Positions 53,977 to 63,927 of a stretch of DNA of 64,000 nucleotides are shown in pieces. This DNA comes from Thiomargarita sp. (lineage in GTDB: Bacteria; Pseudomonadota; Gammaproteobacteria; Beggiatoales; Beggiatoaceae). Under the pieces are notes generated by a model. It did not search any database. It saw nothing but the letters and a program-made list of their open reading frames with translations, and was not told the origin of the DNA. Positions within the stretch are counted from its first letter, which is position 1. Each line of letters begins with the position of its first letter. The stretch is from NCBI GenBank assembly GCA_020721005.1, contig DYNP01000009.1:127765-191764 (forward strand), read 5' to 3'. The position numbers and the translations under genes are program-made.

Positions 53977-56394
53977 TTGAGTTGTCTTATAAGTGAATTC
54001 TGAGTTTTTAAGGGACAATCGGTATTCTTTGGGACTTTGTCCAAATCGTTGTTTAAATATTCGGGAAAATTGGGGTTGAGTCGTGTAGCCAACTTGTTCA
54101 GCAATTTTTTGAATGGGCAATCGGTCATTTTCAAGTAATTCTCGAGCTCGCTGTAAACGTTGTTCTCGTAGCCAAGCAAATACACTGTCCCCAAATAAAA
54201 TTTTGAATTCTTCGTTGAGTTTGTTGCGATTTATACCAATTTGGCGTGCAAGTTCATCCAAAGTGGGCGGGGTGTTTAGGTTTCTCAGCAGGAGACCTTG
54301 AACTGAATAGAGTTTTTCAATTATTTGAAGGGGAGGAAAGTTTTTTTCCTCAGGTAGACTATCGTGCTCAATTGGTGCTTGTCGAATTTGACAGGCTGTA
54401 AGGCGATTGACCAGTGGGTAATACAAGGTAGGACGTTGTAGATGAGCGACGATGCGAGAAATGACTTCTTCTTCATGGGCTGGTTTTAAAATGTAATCTT
54501 GTCCATGGTGAGCAAAGGCGGCCATGATGTCTTTGGGTTGGTGGGAGGCGCTGAAGAAGATGATTGGAATGAAGTGGAGTTGGGGATCATTTTTGAGGCG
54601 TTGACAAACTTCCAAGCCATTCATGTCGGGCATGTAGATGTCTAACAGGATGAGTTGGGGATGAGTGTGTTGAGCCAGTTGTATTCCTTCTATTCCATTA
54701 CTAGCACTGAGTAGATCAAATTCAAAGTCTCGTAAGTAGTGAGCTATCAAATGGACATTAAAATGGTCATCATCGATGATGAGTAATTTAGGATGTTCGG
54801 GGTCATGTTTTATGCGCAGGTCAGTAAGGCGAAGTGGAGGCACGTTGGTGGGCAGAAAGGAACAAAAGAAATGTTGCAGTCCCTGTTTATCGTCTTCGTG
54901 AATGAGTTGCAAGGCGTATTCGACAAAGAGATGGTAGGAATTGTCCTGAGCAAGTTGTTCAAGTTCTTGTTTTAAAAGTGGAATTCTTCCCAGCAATAGG
55001 CTGTGTTGATAGGCATGCAGATTTTTTAAATCTGGGGGAATGAGGGAAGAAGGGGGGGCAACTGGAGAAGTTGTTTTTAAGGTGGGAACTGTTAAGTGGA
55101 ATCGAAAGCAACTGCCGTTGGGGGAACTGTCTATTTCTAACTGGCTGTTCATTTGTTGAAGGAGTTGTTGAACGATGCTGAGACCTAAACCAGTCCCAGT
55201 ATTTCCTAAAGTATTGCCACGCTCAAAGGGCTGTAGGAGGCGATGTTGTTCTTCTTGTGGAATCCCAATTCCAGTGTCACAAACGGCGAATAAAAGTTTG
55301 GCTTGTTGATTTGAATGTTCCAGTAAGGTCACATTCAATTGCACTTGACCAGAAGGGGTGTATTTAATAGCATTAACCAATAAATTCAATAAGACTTGGC
55401 GCAGGTACAGAGTGTCTACCAAGATATTGATGGAGAGAGATTCGGAAGAGGGACGTTGAAATTGTAAACCTTTGGCGTAAGCTTTTAACTGCATCATGTT
55501 GGCAACATGATTCAACAGTTCTATGAGCACACATTCTACCGGGTTGAGAACTTGTTGCTGTCGTTCCAAACGGGCGGTATTTAAGATTGCATTGACCAGA
55601 CTGTGCAAGTGTTGAGTACTTTGACGAACACTGGCCAAATGGCTGCGTTGCTGCCAGGTGAGGTCGGTTTCTTGAAGCAAAGATAAATAACCCAGTAAAG
55701 TATTTAGAGGGGTATTCAGTTCGTGACTCATGGTGTCAAGAAAAGCCTGTTTGGCTTGATTTGCTGCTTCCAATTGTTGATTGGAGGTGAGCAAGGCTTC
55801 CGTTTGAGTTCGATTTTGCACCAATAGATTTTGTAAAAATTGTAGAAATTTTACTGCGATATAGCCCACAATTGCGCTGTAGGTTGTGAGGTGAAAGATC
55901 ATGCCTATCCAGGCTTGTGGTCTTTGCAGGTAATCCGGATAGCTGAATTGATACACGACATAACCTTGAGTTACTAACAGTCCCAAAGCCGTTAATAAGG
56001 CTACTATAGCCGACACAGTTAGCCAACCGGCGCGTTCTCCTATGAATAGCATTGTAAAAAATGTCAAGGTGATCAATGCACTTTTGGCATTCATCGCAGG
56101 ACCGAATTGAAGCAAATGGGCGCTGATCGAAATCCAAGCTCCCCCAACCACTAAACCAGTACGCCAAGCATAACTTAAATCATGTCTCAATAAAAAGAGT
56201 ACCCACAAGCTTAAAATTAGGGGAATGCGTACACTAAAATAAGGCAACCAGCCAGTATGCAAAGTATGGCTGATCAAGATCATGGCTTCCACCAGAGCAG
56301 CTAAGGCAATAAACAAAATGAATTGGTTAACAAGTTGACTGCGAAACTCAAAAATTTCTTTATTAACAAGAATCGTGTTTTCTGTGACTGACAT
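53974..56394 (-). CDS. one-chain two-component regulator: membrane kinase-REC-AraC
   Basis: 806 residues from ATG 56394 (open to 56523). Five or six membrane helices (about 20-190) form the sensor. HisKA follows with DTMSHELNTPLNTLLGY (His in an unusual HELNT), then HATPase with NLLVNAIKYTPSG, CDTGIGI and [12 protein letters not shown]. The receiver has phospho-Asp in LILLDIYMPDMNGLE. An AraC-type double HTH ends the protein (TLDELARQIGINRNKL and IQKIAEQVGYTTQPQFSRIF). Signal input and DNA output are thus on one polypeptide fixed to the membrane. It is bracketed by repeat elements E2 and E3. Its target genes are unknown. Confidence 0.93.
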   Translation of the reverse strand: MSVTENTILVNKEIFEFRSQLVNQFILFIALAALVEAMILISHTLHTGWLPYFSVRIPLILSLWVLFLLRHDLSYAWRTGLVVGGAWISISAHLLQFGPAMNAKSALITLTFFTMLFIGERAGWLTVSAIVALLTALGLLVTQGYVVYQFSYPDYLQRPQAWIGMIFHLTTYSAIVGYIAVKFLQFLQNLLVQNRTQTEALLTSNQQLEAANQAKQAFLDTMSHELNTPLNTLLGYLSLLQETDLTWQQRSHLASVRQSTQHLHSLVNAILNTARLERQQQVLNPVECVLIELLNHVANMMQLKAYAKGLQFQRPSSESLSINILVDTLYLRQVLLNLLVNAIKYTPSGQVQLNVTLLEHSNQQAKLLFAVCDTGIGIPQEEQHRLLQPFERGNTLGNTGTGLGLSIVQQLLQQMNSQLEIDSSPNGSCFRFHLTVPTLKTTSPVAPPSSLIPPDLKNLHAYQHSLLLGRIPLLKQELEQLAQDNSYHLFVEYALQLIHEDDKQGLQHFFCSFLPTNVPPLRLTDLRIKHDPEHPKLLIIDDDHFNVHLIAHYLRDFEFDLLSASNGIEGIQLAQHTHPQLILLDIYMPDMNGLEVCQRLKNDPQLHFIPIIFFSASHQPKDIMAAFAHHGQDYILKPAHEEEVISRIVAHLQRPTLYYPLVNRLTACQIRQAPIEHDSLPEEKNFPPLQIIEKLYSVQGLLLRNLNTPPTLDELARQIGINRNKLNEEFKILFGDSVFAWLREQRLQRARELLENDRLPIQKIAEQVGYTTQPQFSRIFKQRFGQSPKEYRLSLKNSEFTYKTTQ

Positions 56395-56551
56395 TGGATG
56401 GCAATACCTATAAATAAACGTGGAAAATTCCCTGGATACTTTAAGGATAGCGTTTTTGAGAAAGGAAGTTACCAAGTGATATTCACGCATTTTTGGCAAC
56501 ATAAGCATTCGTGAGAATGTCATTAAACGTTTAGTTTTGCCTAAGCCGGTA

Positions 56552-56855
56552 CATTGGAGTGGAGGCTTTAGCCGGTCCTTGGAGTGGAGGCTTTAGCCGA
56601 TCTTTGGAGTAGAGGCTTTAGCCGGTCAGCCGTAGGCATCCCCATACACGAATTGCAAGGGCCGACCGCTGGCCGGCTAAAGCCTCCACTCCAATATACT
56701 TTCTAAAGCCTCTACTCCGGCTAAAAAATCTACTTCAAAGACCGGCTAAAGCCTCCACTCCAACGTACTTCCTAAAGCCTCTACTCCAAAGAAGATTTCC
56801 CTGTTATTTTTTGTATCTCATCTGTATCGCATCATTTACTGTTGCAAGAGATCTA
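56552..56855. repeat. inverted-array repeat element E3
   Basis: Three left units (TTGGAGTGGAGGCTTTAGCC type) are followed by a core at about 56627-56672 (CAGCCGTAGGCATC ... GCCGACCGCTGG) and a degraded right arm (CCGGCTAAAGCCTCCACTCC and variants). The end GCATCATTTACTGTTGCAAG then AGATCTA (56829-56855) matches the end of E1 with 3 differences in 27. It is oriented like E1 and E2 and ends two bases before the terminator of the giant gene. Confidence 0.85.
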
Positions 56856-56857
56856 TT

Positions 56858-56896
56858 AAAAAAAACAGCGCGCAAACCCTTTCGAGTCTGCACGCT
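56858..56896 (-). terminator. rho-independent terminator of the giant secreted-protein gene
   Basis: On the minus strand AGCGTGCAGACTC-GAAA-GGGTTTGCGCGCT is a GC-rich stem followed by GTTTTTTTT, 30 nt past the stop codon. Confidence 0.85.
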
Positions 56897-56926
56897 TTTT
56901 AGTTGATTACAATTTTAACATACAGC

Positions 56927-59900
56927 TTACTGACCAAACATCAATTGTCGTTTTCCAGAAGTGAAGCTCAACTCATAATCCATTTTCCCGTCGGCATTCA
57001 CATCGCCAACTTCCGTAATTTCTAAGGAAGTGTTGTTGCTGCTTCTAGCACCAGAGGACACCTGGTAATCCAATCGACCTTGGTAGAAACGGTTGCCCAC
57101 TTGTACGGAAAACATTCCCTCTTCATCCACCCAAGCATCGCCCAGGTCTTCAGCCAGAGTGGGATAAAGAGTCTGTTGCCGATACTGACCTTCTTCATCT
57201 ATGAAAGTCAATTGCACTGGCTGCGTGAGCGATAAACCCATCGGCGTGTCATTCCGCACTTTGCGAGAATACCAACTCGGTTTGGCCACAAAACGCGGTC
57301 CATTGACCACTCTGATCTCCAAACGACCCCGATCATCCACCGTGGCTGCCGGCAAGCTCCAACTTTCCAATGCGGCTTGCAGAGCCAAGGGCGCTTGCAC
57401 CACTGGGAAGGCGCTGATTTCTCGGCCCGTGTGAGTGATGAAAATCACGCGTCCATCGGGATAAACCGTGAGACCGCTGCCAGTTGCTGTGACATTGCCA
57501 CTGCCGAATATTTGGCGCACGCGATGTGGAAGTACTGCAAAACGCAGATCGTCAAGGTCCAGGTACAGATAGCCCATGCCCTTGTGCTGCAGCAAAGTCA
57601 GTTGGGCATGATACAGATCGGGTAAGCTGTTGACAGCGCCCAAAATTCCGCCCAATGCACTGTATTGAAGCACATCGTCTGCCAGACTGATGGCCAACCG
57701 GTTAAAGCCAGGCAAGTTGAAACTGTCCAGCATCGGTCCCAATTCAGCTTGATAGGGAATCAAACCATTTTGCGCAAATTTCACACCTTTGCCAAATTGA
57801 ATATTCTCACTCAACTGGCAACCGTTGCCAATAATCACATATTCCACATAACTGCCTGGCAAAATGCGCACATTGTTCAACAGTGCCAAACTGGCCAACG
57901 CATGATTGGCTGCCGAACTCAAGGGCAGGCCCCGAATTCTACCGCCCATTTTACCGCCATAAACCACTGTATTTAGGGACAGCGTCACATCTTCCAGCTC
58001 GCCCCAATTGCGAATTTGTCCACTCAAGGTAGCCTGGCTTAACTTGCCAGTGTTGCTGATCTCCACATCGTGTAAAGTCTCTGTGGGACCGGTCACTGAG
58101 CAAGTCACCAATTGTGCCAACTCGCAAGTGGGTGTGGGAACAGGGGGTAAATCCGGTGTGGTGGGGGTGACAGTCGTCGAATCTGGGACAGTGCTTACCG
58201 GATCATTGTCCAAAACCGTCACTTCGACCTGACTGTACATGCCCAATTCTGCAGGTCCTTCCACCTCGATCAGCGTCACCTCGAAAGTCTCATCCTCCTC
58301 GGACAATTCATCCTCATAAATTGGCACGATCAAAGTTTGGGGCTGCTGATCACCCGTTTCCCAGCGCAAAACCCCACTGACTGCCTCATAATCTTCTCCT
58401 TCAGTAGCCGTAATTGCTTCCGTACGATAATGCACCGCCACAGCTCCTTGAGTCGATTGAGTGCGGGCCACCGTCAATTCCACTTGGGAACCTGCCTCAT
58501 CCACCACTCGATAAGTGGCATTGAATTCCAGCAGCGCCTTGCTCAGCGCCGAGTTGGGAGGAGACTGCTCAACATCTTCCTCAGTTTCTGTTGGAGAAGT
58601 GGGCGTTTCCGTTTCATTGGCAACTGCCGATTCGCTGATCAGCACCGTGGCTTGATTTAACGGTCCCAAATGTGCCCCTTGACCGGCAGCGCTGAGGGTG
58701 ACCGTGAACGTTTCTTCCCCTTCTTTCAAGTTATCTTGAGTCAAGGGAATAGTGATCGTTTGATGACTGCGATCGCCCGCTGCCCATTGCAAAGTCCCTT
58801 GTAAAGGAGTATAATCTTGATTGGGAATTGCGGTGTCGGTGCCTCGATTTTCAGTATAATAATTCACTGACACAGCCCCGGCAGCACTGCCTGCACGGGT
58901 AACCAGCACTGCCGCTTGTCCCGAGGATTCTGAGCCTGTGTAATGGGGACTGGCAAATTGCAGACTGGTGAACCAGGGCACATCCAATATTTTGACCTCG
59001 GCAGCAGCCCAATCGCCCAGACTGACCAACCCTTGGGGATCGCTGAGCACCAATTTAAAACTTTCTGTCGGCTCAGTGTCTTGGTCGGGCAACAGTTGAA
59101 TATACAAAGGTTTATCTTGACTGTCTCCATCCTGCCAGCTCAATTCACCCGTGCTGGAAATAAAATCTTGATCAGGCACTGCGCTGCCACCTTCGATACG
59201 ATATTGAACGCCGACCGCGCCCACGCGACTGCCCGTGCGTTTGACCAGCACAGTCAACGTTCCCGCTTCCTCAGCCCATTCATAACTGGCTTGTGAAAAT
59301 TGCAATTGGCTCAGCGGTTCAAATACGGCTACGCATGTTTGATCTTCAGTCAGAGTCCATTCAGTACTGCCACTCAGAGCTTGGGAATCAGAGGGGGATT
59401 GAGTCCCAGTTTGGCAGCTTCCCTGCCAATTCACAAACCGATAACCGGCGTCGGGCACAGCCGTCAGAGTCAATGCCGTGCCTGCAGGGTAACTGTATTG
59501 ACAAAGTGGCAGCTTGCAAGGGGGAGGCGTTTCACCGGTCTCGCTTGGGACTGTCAACTGCAGTTGACCGGCGCCAGTGCGTTGGGTGGACAACGTTGGC
59601 TGGCGTTTGAAAATCACCAGACATTGCTCGTTATTGGTCAAAGTCACAGTCCCAGATTCGCAGGCTCGACTCCAGGCTTGGAGACTGGAACCGGGGGCTG
59701 GAGTTGCAACCAAAGTAATTGTCGTGCCTGCAGGATAGCGCAAGCAGTCTGTGCCACATGATTCTCCGGCTGGATTAAAGGTCACTGTTCCCTGGCCACT
59801 GCCGGCTTGGGTGACCCGGAGGCTGTGATACAATTGCACATTCGGATCAGTGGGATCATCAGGGGGAGGTTCCGTGGGACTGTCGGTTAAGGAAAAACCA

Positions 59901-62900
59901 GCCTCGCACAGCTTGTCCCCATCCATCAACACGGTCTCAGCACTGCAGTCCTGTCCCCAACCTTCAAAACGGGAACCCTCAGCAGGAGTTGCCAGCAAAG
60001 TCACTGTTGTACCGCTGAAATGCAGGCTGCAATTGGGTCCGCAAGAGTTGCCCGTGGGACTGTATTGCACGCTGCCTTGACCCGTGCCCGTGGTTTGGAG
60101 AGTCAGGCGATATGTCGGTAAAGTGGCAAAAATCGCTTGACACTTGCGATCTGAGGTCATCAGAATTGGATTTTGACAACCCTCGCCCTGCCAGCCTTCC
60201 AATTGCACAGTGGGGTTGGGAATTGCGAGTAAATTGACTTCCGTATTGACCTGGTAACGATAGCAATTGGGACCGCAAGAGCTGCCCACCGGGTCTGGGT
60301 TAAAGAGTCCCGCGCCACTGCCCACGCTGTCCAGAGTTAAGGTATAAGTTGGCAGCCGGGCAAAGCGGGCGGTGCAGTGTTTTGCAGTGTCCAGCGTAAC
60401 CTGTCCATCCTCACAATCTTCCGGTCCCTCCCAGCCCAACAATTGAGAATCAGAGGCTGGGGTGGCGATCAGCGTGACTTGGCTGCCTCCAGGATAACAT
60501 TGACCCTCGCAAGGACTGTCGGCTTGCGGAAGATCAGCACCGGCAGGGACCGTGCTGACCTGTCCACTGCCATCTCCCGTACTGTCTAAAGTCAAACGGT
60601 GCGGTTTGAGCCGGAAATAAGCCGTACAAACTCGGCTGCCTCGCAGTTGAAGTTGTTTAACAGGACCAGTGGCAATGCAGTCTGAATGTCCTCCCCAACC
60701 CACAAAGTAAGCGTTGGGAGCTGCGACTGCAGTCAAAGTGATGGCAGTGCCCAAATCATAGCGATAACACAGATTCTTACCTTCCTCTTCGCAAAGAGCT
60801 TTGGGTTTCGGATTGACCGTAATTTGACTGTCTTCCTTGCCCAGTCCAGCCACTTCTAAGAAGAGGGAACCTATACTGGTGACCGGTGGTAAGGACGGGG
60901 GCGTAGTGCCAGGGTCAGAAGGAGTGGGTGGCGTGCTGGTATCGCAGGCAGCTGTGGCCCGAGTTAAAGTGTTACTGTAACCTGAGTTCCCATTGTTATT
61001 ATAGGCAACGATGCGATAATGATAGCTGGTACCACAATTGAGGCTGGATACAGTGTATTGAGTAGTATTGGCAGTGACTGTGCCAATCAAAGACCAGATG
61101 GCACCGTCGGTAGAACGTTCAACACGAAAGCCCGTTTCATCACTGCTGTTATCCTGCCAGGATAAGTTGAGTTGAGTCACAGAAGTCGAAGTGCCAGTGA
61201 GATTGGAGGGAGCATTTGGACCTGGAGGAGGGGGAGGCGGTGCAGCTCTGGTGGTAAGACGCCAGGTCAACGAGTCGCTGATACCGACAAAAGAATTGCC
61301 AGACATATCTTCTACAGCGGTCGCATCTACCGTCACATAATAGACAGTACTGTAAGCCAGTCCGGTGAAATTCAAGCTGACCACCGCGCCGTTAACAGTG
61401 GCAGTACTGATGTCAAGAGTTTGCACTGTGCTGTTATCAGTAGCCTTTTTGATCAAAATCGATCCCGTGTCACTTTGAACAGCTTCATCAAAAGTCATGC
61501 TCAAGGTGCCGGCAATGGCCACCTCAGTTGCATTGTTGACAGGAGAAAGGGCCGTGATTGTGGGGGCAGTGGTGTCTGGAGTGGCCGTGGTTGTGAAAGT
61601 CCAGGTGCTATCGTCTGCAATACCTGCATAGTTGTTATTGACCAAGTCTCGGACAGCAGTGTTCGCAACCTTTACGTAATACTGAGTAGAGTAATCTAAG
61701 TTGTTCGTGGGATTAAGGATGACTGTGGTCCCTGCAAATGTGACGTCGGTGGCAATATCGAAGGTTTCTATCGGGGTACTATCACTTTTGAACAGTTCCA
61801 CGTTACCAGTGCCTGCTTGGACATTTTCATCAAAGGTCAGGACCAAATTGCTGCCAACAGCCACTTCGGTTGCATCATCGGCTGGAAACAAAGTGGTGAG
61901 TGTGGGTGGACTGTTGTCTGAAGTGGTAGTAAAGCGCCAAGTACTTGGTGAATAGATACCTGCATAAGGATATTCATTGGTATCATCGGTGACCACTGCC
62001 CCTGCCTCAATTTCTACGTAGTACTGAATATTGTTGGCCAGTGAAACAGTGGGACTGAAAGCCATAGTGTTCCCATTGAAAGTAGCGGAACTCACACTCA
62101 CAGTAGCTATCGTAGAGTTGTCAGTGACCTTTTTGATGTAGATATTGCCAGTCCCTGCCTTGACATTGCCAGAAAAAGTCAAACTTAATGTGGGCGTGAT
62201 GATGGGCACACCTGTTGCCTCTTGAACTGGCGAAAACGTGCTGACAGTAGGACAATGGTCTGACCCTGTTGTAAGATCCCAAGTGCCTGCCGCTGAGATT
62301 CCCTCATAACTGTTACCTGCCTCATCTTTGAATGCCTCGCTATCAATCGCCACATAATACTGGGTGTTGCAATTTAAAGATTTTGGGGGATTGATGGTAA
62401 CTACATTGTTCACAATACTAACTGCAGAATCGGCGACCGAAATAGTTTGTATAACAGTGTCTGGAAATGGAATTTTGATCTTAATGTTGCCAGTTCCCTT
62501 AACCACATTTTCGCTGAAAGTCAACACCAAATTACTACCTATTGCAACTCCACTTGAATCATCTGCTGGATTATAATTGGTTACGGTGGGGGCAGTTGTG
62601 TCATTAAGAGTGGTAAAATTCCAAGTCGTTGTATCTGTAATGCCCGCATAATCCACACTGCTACCATCCTTAAAGGCACCCGGATCAATCTTGACATAAT
62701 AACCTGTATTATAAAGTAAATTGGCAGTGGGATTAATGGTTATGGTAGTAGTCCCTGAACCAGTAACCTGAGCATCGCTTGCAGCGATAGTTGCCACCAC
62801 GCTATTATCACTGACCTTGTGAATGTAAATATTTTTACCGGTTTGAGCTGTGACAGTGGTGCTGAAAGTAAGTTTTAAATTGCTAGCCACTGCAACATCC

Positions 62901-63526
62901 ACAGCGTTATCAAGTGGGGAATAGGAACTGACCGTGGGTCCGGCAGGGATGGGCTCACCGGTGAACTCAACATCGTCGATGTACCAGTATTTTGGAGTTG
63001 TTTCATTTGCCCCATAAGCCATAAATCGCACATATAAATTGGCTTGGTTATTGGCACCAGTTGGTAAAGTTACTGATTTCGGCTCCCAAGTAGCAATTGT
63101 TGTTTGTAAGTCAGAAGGGGACGATAAATTATTATAAGTGCTGTTATCAGTGCTATAAGCAACTGTAAGATTGGTGGGACTATTAGCATGCTCACGATAA
63201 TTTTTAAAGGTAATTTGGATATTTTGCAAATTAGCCGTAGCTACCTGGAATTGAAGGTATAAAGTAGTATTTCCAGATAGATTTTTCCAGTCTTTCGATC
63301 TCCATTCTTTATTTGAATCAGAAGTATAATCAGCGCATCCGGTAGTAAGATTTAAACGAGAAGCAACCCCTGTACCCGTCGTTACAGGAGGAGGAGCATT
63401 GTTATGAGTGGCTGTACCGTCACAATTCTCAAAATCCCACTTTGCTATTGTCACTGGGACTGCCAACCCAACCTCACACATTCCCAATAACCCAAAAACG
63501 ATTAACCTTGTTATCCACTTTTTCAT
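56927..63526 (-). CDS. giant secreted multidomain protein (Big_5, FN3, InlB-like, Calx-beta)
   Basis: About 2,199 residues from ATG 63526 (another ATG at 63541). A signal peptide ends near GLAVPV. Domains in order, numbered from 63541: a jelly-roll-like domain (30-198), five SbsA/Big_5 Ig-like repeats (202-311, 318-426, 430-540, 546-651, 659-765), a proline linker, one fibronectin III domain (775-866), about seven Cys-containing InlB B-repeat-like units (about 895-1430), three Calx-beta domains (about 1430-1770, PNQDY/GEDYEAVSG motifs), and a unique C-terminal region of about 400 residues ending near DVNADGKMDYEL, a calcium-loop-like motif. It is probably a surface or matrix adhesin. No sorting signal or transmembrane helix is seen at the C-terminus. 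Confidence 0.88.
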   Translation of the reverse strand: MKKWITRLIVFGLLGMCEVGLAVPVTIAKWDFENCDGTATHNNAPPPVTTGTGVASRLNLTTGCADYTSDSNKEWRSKDWKNLSGNTTLYLQFQVATANLQNIQITFKNYREHANSPTNLTVAYSTDNSTYNNLSSPSDLQTTIATWEPKSVTLPTGANNQANLYVRFMAYGANETTPKYWYIDDVEFTGEPIPAGPTVSSYSPLDNAVDVAVASNLKLTFSTTVTAQTGKNIYIHKVSDNSVVATIAASDAQVTGSGTTTITINPTANLLYNTGYYVKIDPGAFKDGSSVDYAGITDTTTWNFTTLNDTTAPTVTNYNPADDSSGVAIGSNLVLTFSENVVKGTGNIKIKIPFPDTVIQTISVADSAVSIVNNVVTINPPKSLNCNTQYYVAIDSEAFKDEAGNSYEGISAAGTWDLTTGSDHCPTVSTFSPVQEATGVPIITPTLSLTFSGNVKAGTGNIYIKKVTDNSTIATVSVSSATFNGNTMAFSPTVSLANNIQYYVEIEAGAVVTDDTNEYPYAGIYSPSTWRFTTTSDNSPPTLTTLFPADDATEVAVGSNLVLTFDENVQAGTGNVELFKSDSTPIETFDIATDVTFAGTTVILNPTNNLDYSTQYYVKVANTAVRDLVNNNYAGIADDSTWTFTTTATPDTTAPTITALSPVNNATEVAIAGTLSMTFDEAVQSDTGSILIKKATDNSTVQTLDISTATVNGAVVSLNFTGLAYSTVYYVTVDATAVEDMSGNSFVGISDSLTWRLTTRAAPPPPPPGPNAPSNLTGTSTSVTQLNLSWQDNSSDETGFRVERSTDGAIWSLIGTVTANTTQYTVSSLNCGTSYHYRIVAYNNNGNSGYSNTLTRATAACDTSTPPTPSDPGTTPPSLPPVTSIGSLFLEVAGLGKEDSQITVNPKPKALCEEEGKNLCYRYDLGTAITLTAVAAPNAYFVGWGGHSDCIATGPVKQLQLRGSRVCTAYFRLKPHRLTLDSTGDGSGQVSTVPAGADLPQADSPCEGQCYPGGSQVTLIATPASDSQLLGWEGPEDCEDGQVTLDTAKHCTARFARLPTYTLTLDSVGSGAGLFNPDPVGSSCGPNCYRYQVNTEVNLLAIPNPTVQLEGWQGEGCQNPILMTSDRKCQAIFATLPTYRLTLQTTGTGQGSVQYSPTGNSCGPNCSLHFSGTTVTLLATPAEGSRFEGWGQDCSAETVLMDGDKLCEAGFSLTDSPTEPPPDDPTDPNVQLYHSLRVTQAGSGQGTVTFNPAGESCGTDCLRYPAGTTITLVATPAPGSSLQAWSRACESGTVTLTNNEQCLVIFKRQPTLSTQRTGAGQLQLTVPSETGETPPPCKLPLCQYSYPAGTALTLTAVPDAGYRFVNWQGSCQTGTQSPSDSQALSGSTEWTLTEDQTCVAVFEPLSQLQFSQASYEWAEEAGTLTVLVKRTGSRVGAVGVQYRIEGGSAVPDQDFISSTGELSWQDGDSQDKPLYIQLLPDQDTEPTESFKLVLSDPQGLVSLGDWAAAEVKILDVPWFTSLQFASPHYTGSESSGQAAVLVTRAGSAAGAVSVNYYTENRGTDTAIPNQDYTPLQGTLQWAAGDRSHQTITIPLTQDNLKEGEETFTVTLSAAGQGAHLGPLNQATVLISESAVANETETPTSPTETEEDVEQSPPNSALSKALLEFNATYRVVDEAGSQVELTVARTQSTQGAVAVHYRTEAITATEGEDYEAVSGVLRWETGDQQPQTLIVPIYEDELSEEDETFEVTLIEVEGPAELGMYSQVEVTVLDNDPVSTVPDSTTVTPTTPDLPPVPTPTCELAQLVTCSVTGPTETLHDVEISNTGKLSQATLSGQIRNWGELEDVTLSLNTVVYGGKMGGRIRGLPLSSAANHALASLALLNNVRILPGSYVEYVIIGNGCQLSENIQFGKGVKFAQNGLIPYQAELGPMLDSFNLPGFNRLAISLADDVLQYSALGGILGAVNSLPDLYHAQLTLLQHKGMGYLYLDLDDLRFAVLPHRVRQIFGSGNVTATGSGLTVYPDGRVIFITHTGREISAFPVVQAPLALQAALESWSLPAATVDDRGRLEIRVVNGPRFVAKPSWYSRKVRNDTPMGLSLTQPVQLTFIDEEGQYRQQTLYPTLAEDLGDAWVDEEGMFSVQVGNRFYQGRLDYQVSSGARSSNNTSLEITEVGDVNADGKMDYELSFTSGKRQLMFGQ

Positions 63527-63927
63527 AACGCAATTATGCAAACTATTTGCATCCCCCGGGGGTTGAATATAACCTTCTCATCTGAGACCGCTGATAGGCA
63601 GAGTAAATTGCCCGGTCACTGTGATGAGCTTTAAAAAAACCTTAACTTTTCATTAAATAGCTGATTTTTAACCCAATCGCAATCTATTCTCCAATAAGCG
63701 GCTAAAATCGGTTGACAATCGGTAGTTTTCTGTCCCCAGTCGGTAGTTTTCTGTCCCCAGTTGGCGAAAAATGCAGAGTCAATAGAGGAGCTGTTCGAAT
63801 TTCCATAATTTTGTGCGGGGTGTTTATAGCGCATTGCCCAGGCACTACTCTTGCCGATTGACTATTTTTTTAGTACACTGTTTTTAATTACCCTCCACTT
63901 TTTAACCCCCATTTATAGGAGAAAACC
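63527..63927. other. intergenic region before the Rpn gene
   Basis: 401 nt with no credible gene. A 67-residue frame on the minus strand (63631-63834) mainly encodes a tandem WGQKTTD repeat and looks spurious. It holds the promoter of the giant gene (minus) and of the Rpn gene (plus). Confidence 0.5.
63720..63761. repeat. 21-bp tandem repeat, two copies
   Basis: CGGTAGTTTTCTGTCCCCAG followed by T occurs twice without mismatch. The perfect identity suggests a recent duplication or a member of a short dispersed repeat family. Confidence 0.85.

Noticed and set aside
56395..56523. 43-residue N-terminal extension of the kinase-AraC protein
   Set aside because: No family support and no better ribosome binding site; MSVTENTILV at 56394 gives a normal start before the membrane region.
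63631..63834. 67-residue minus-strand open frame
   Set aside because: Mostly encodes a 21-bp tandem repeat (WGQKTTD twice), has no clear ribosome binding site and no recognisable domain; likely spurious.
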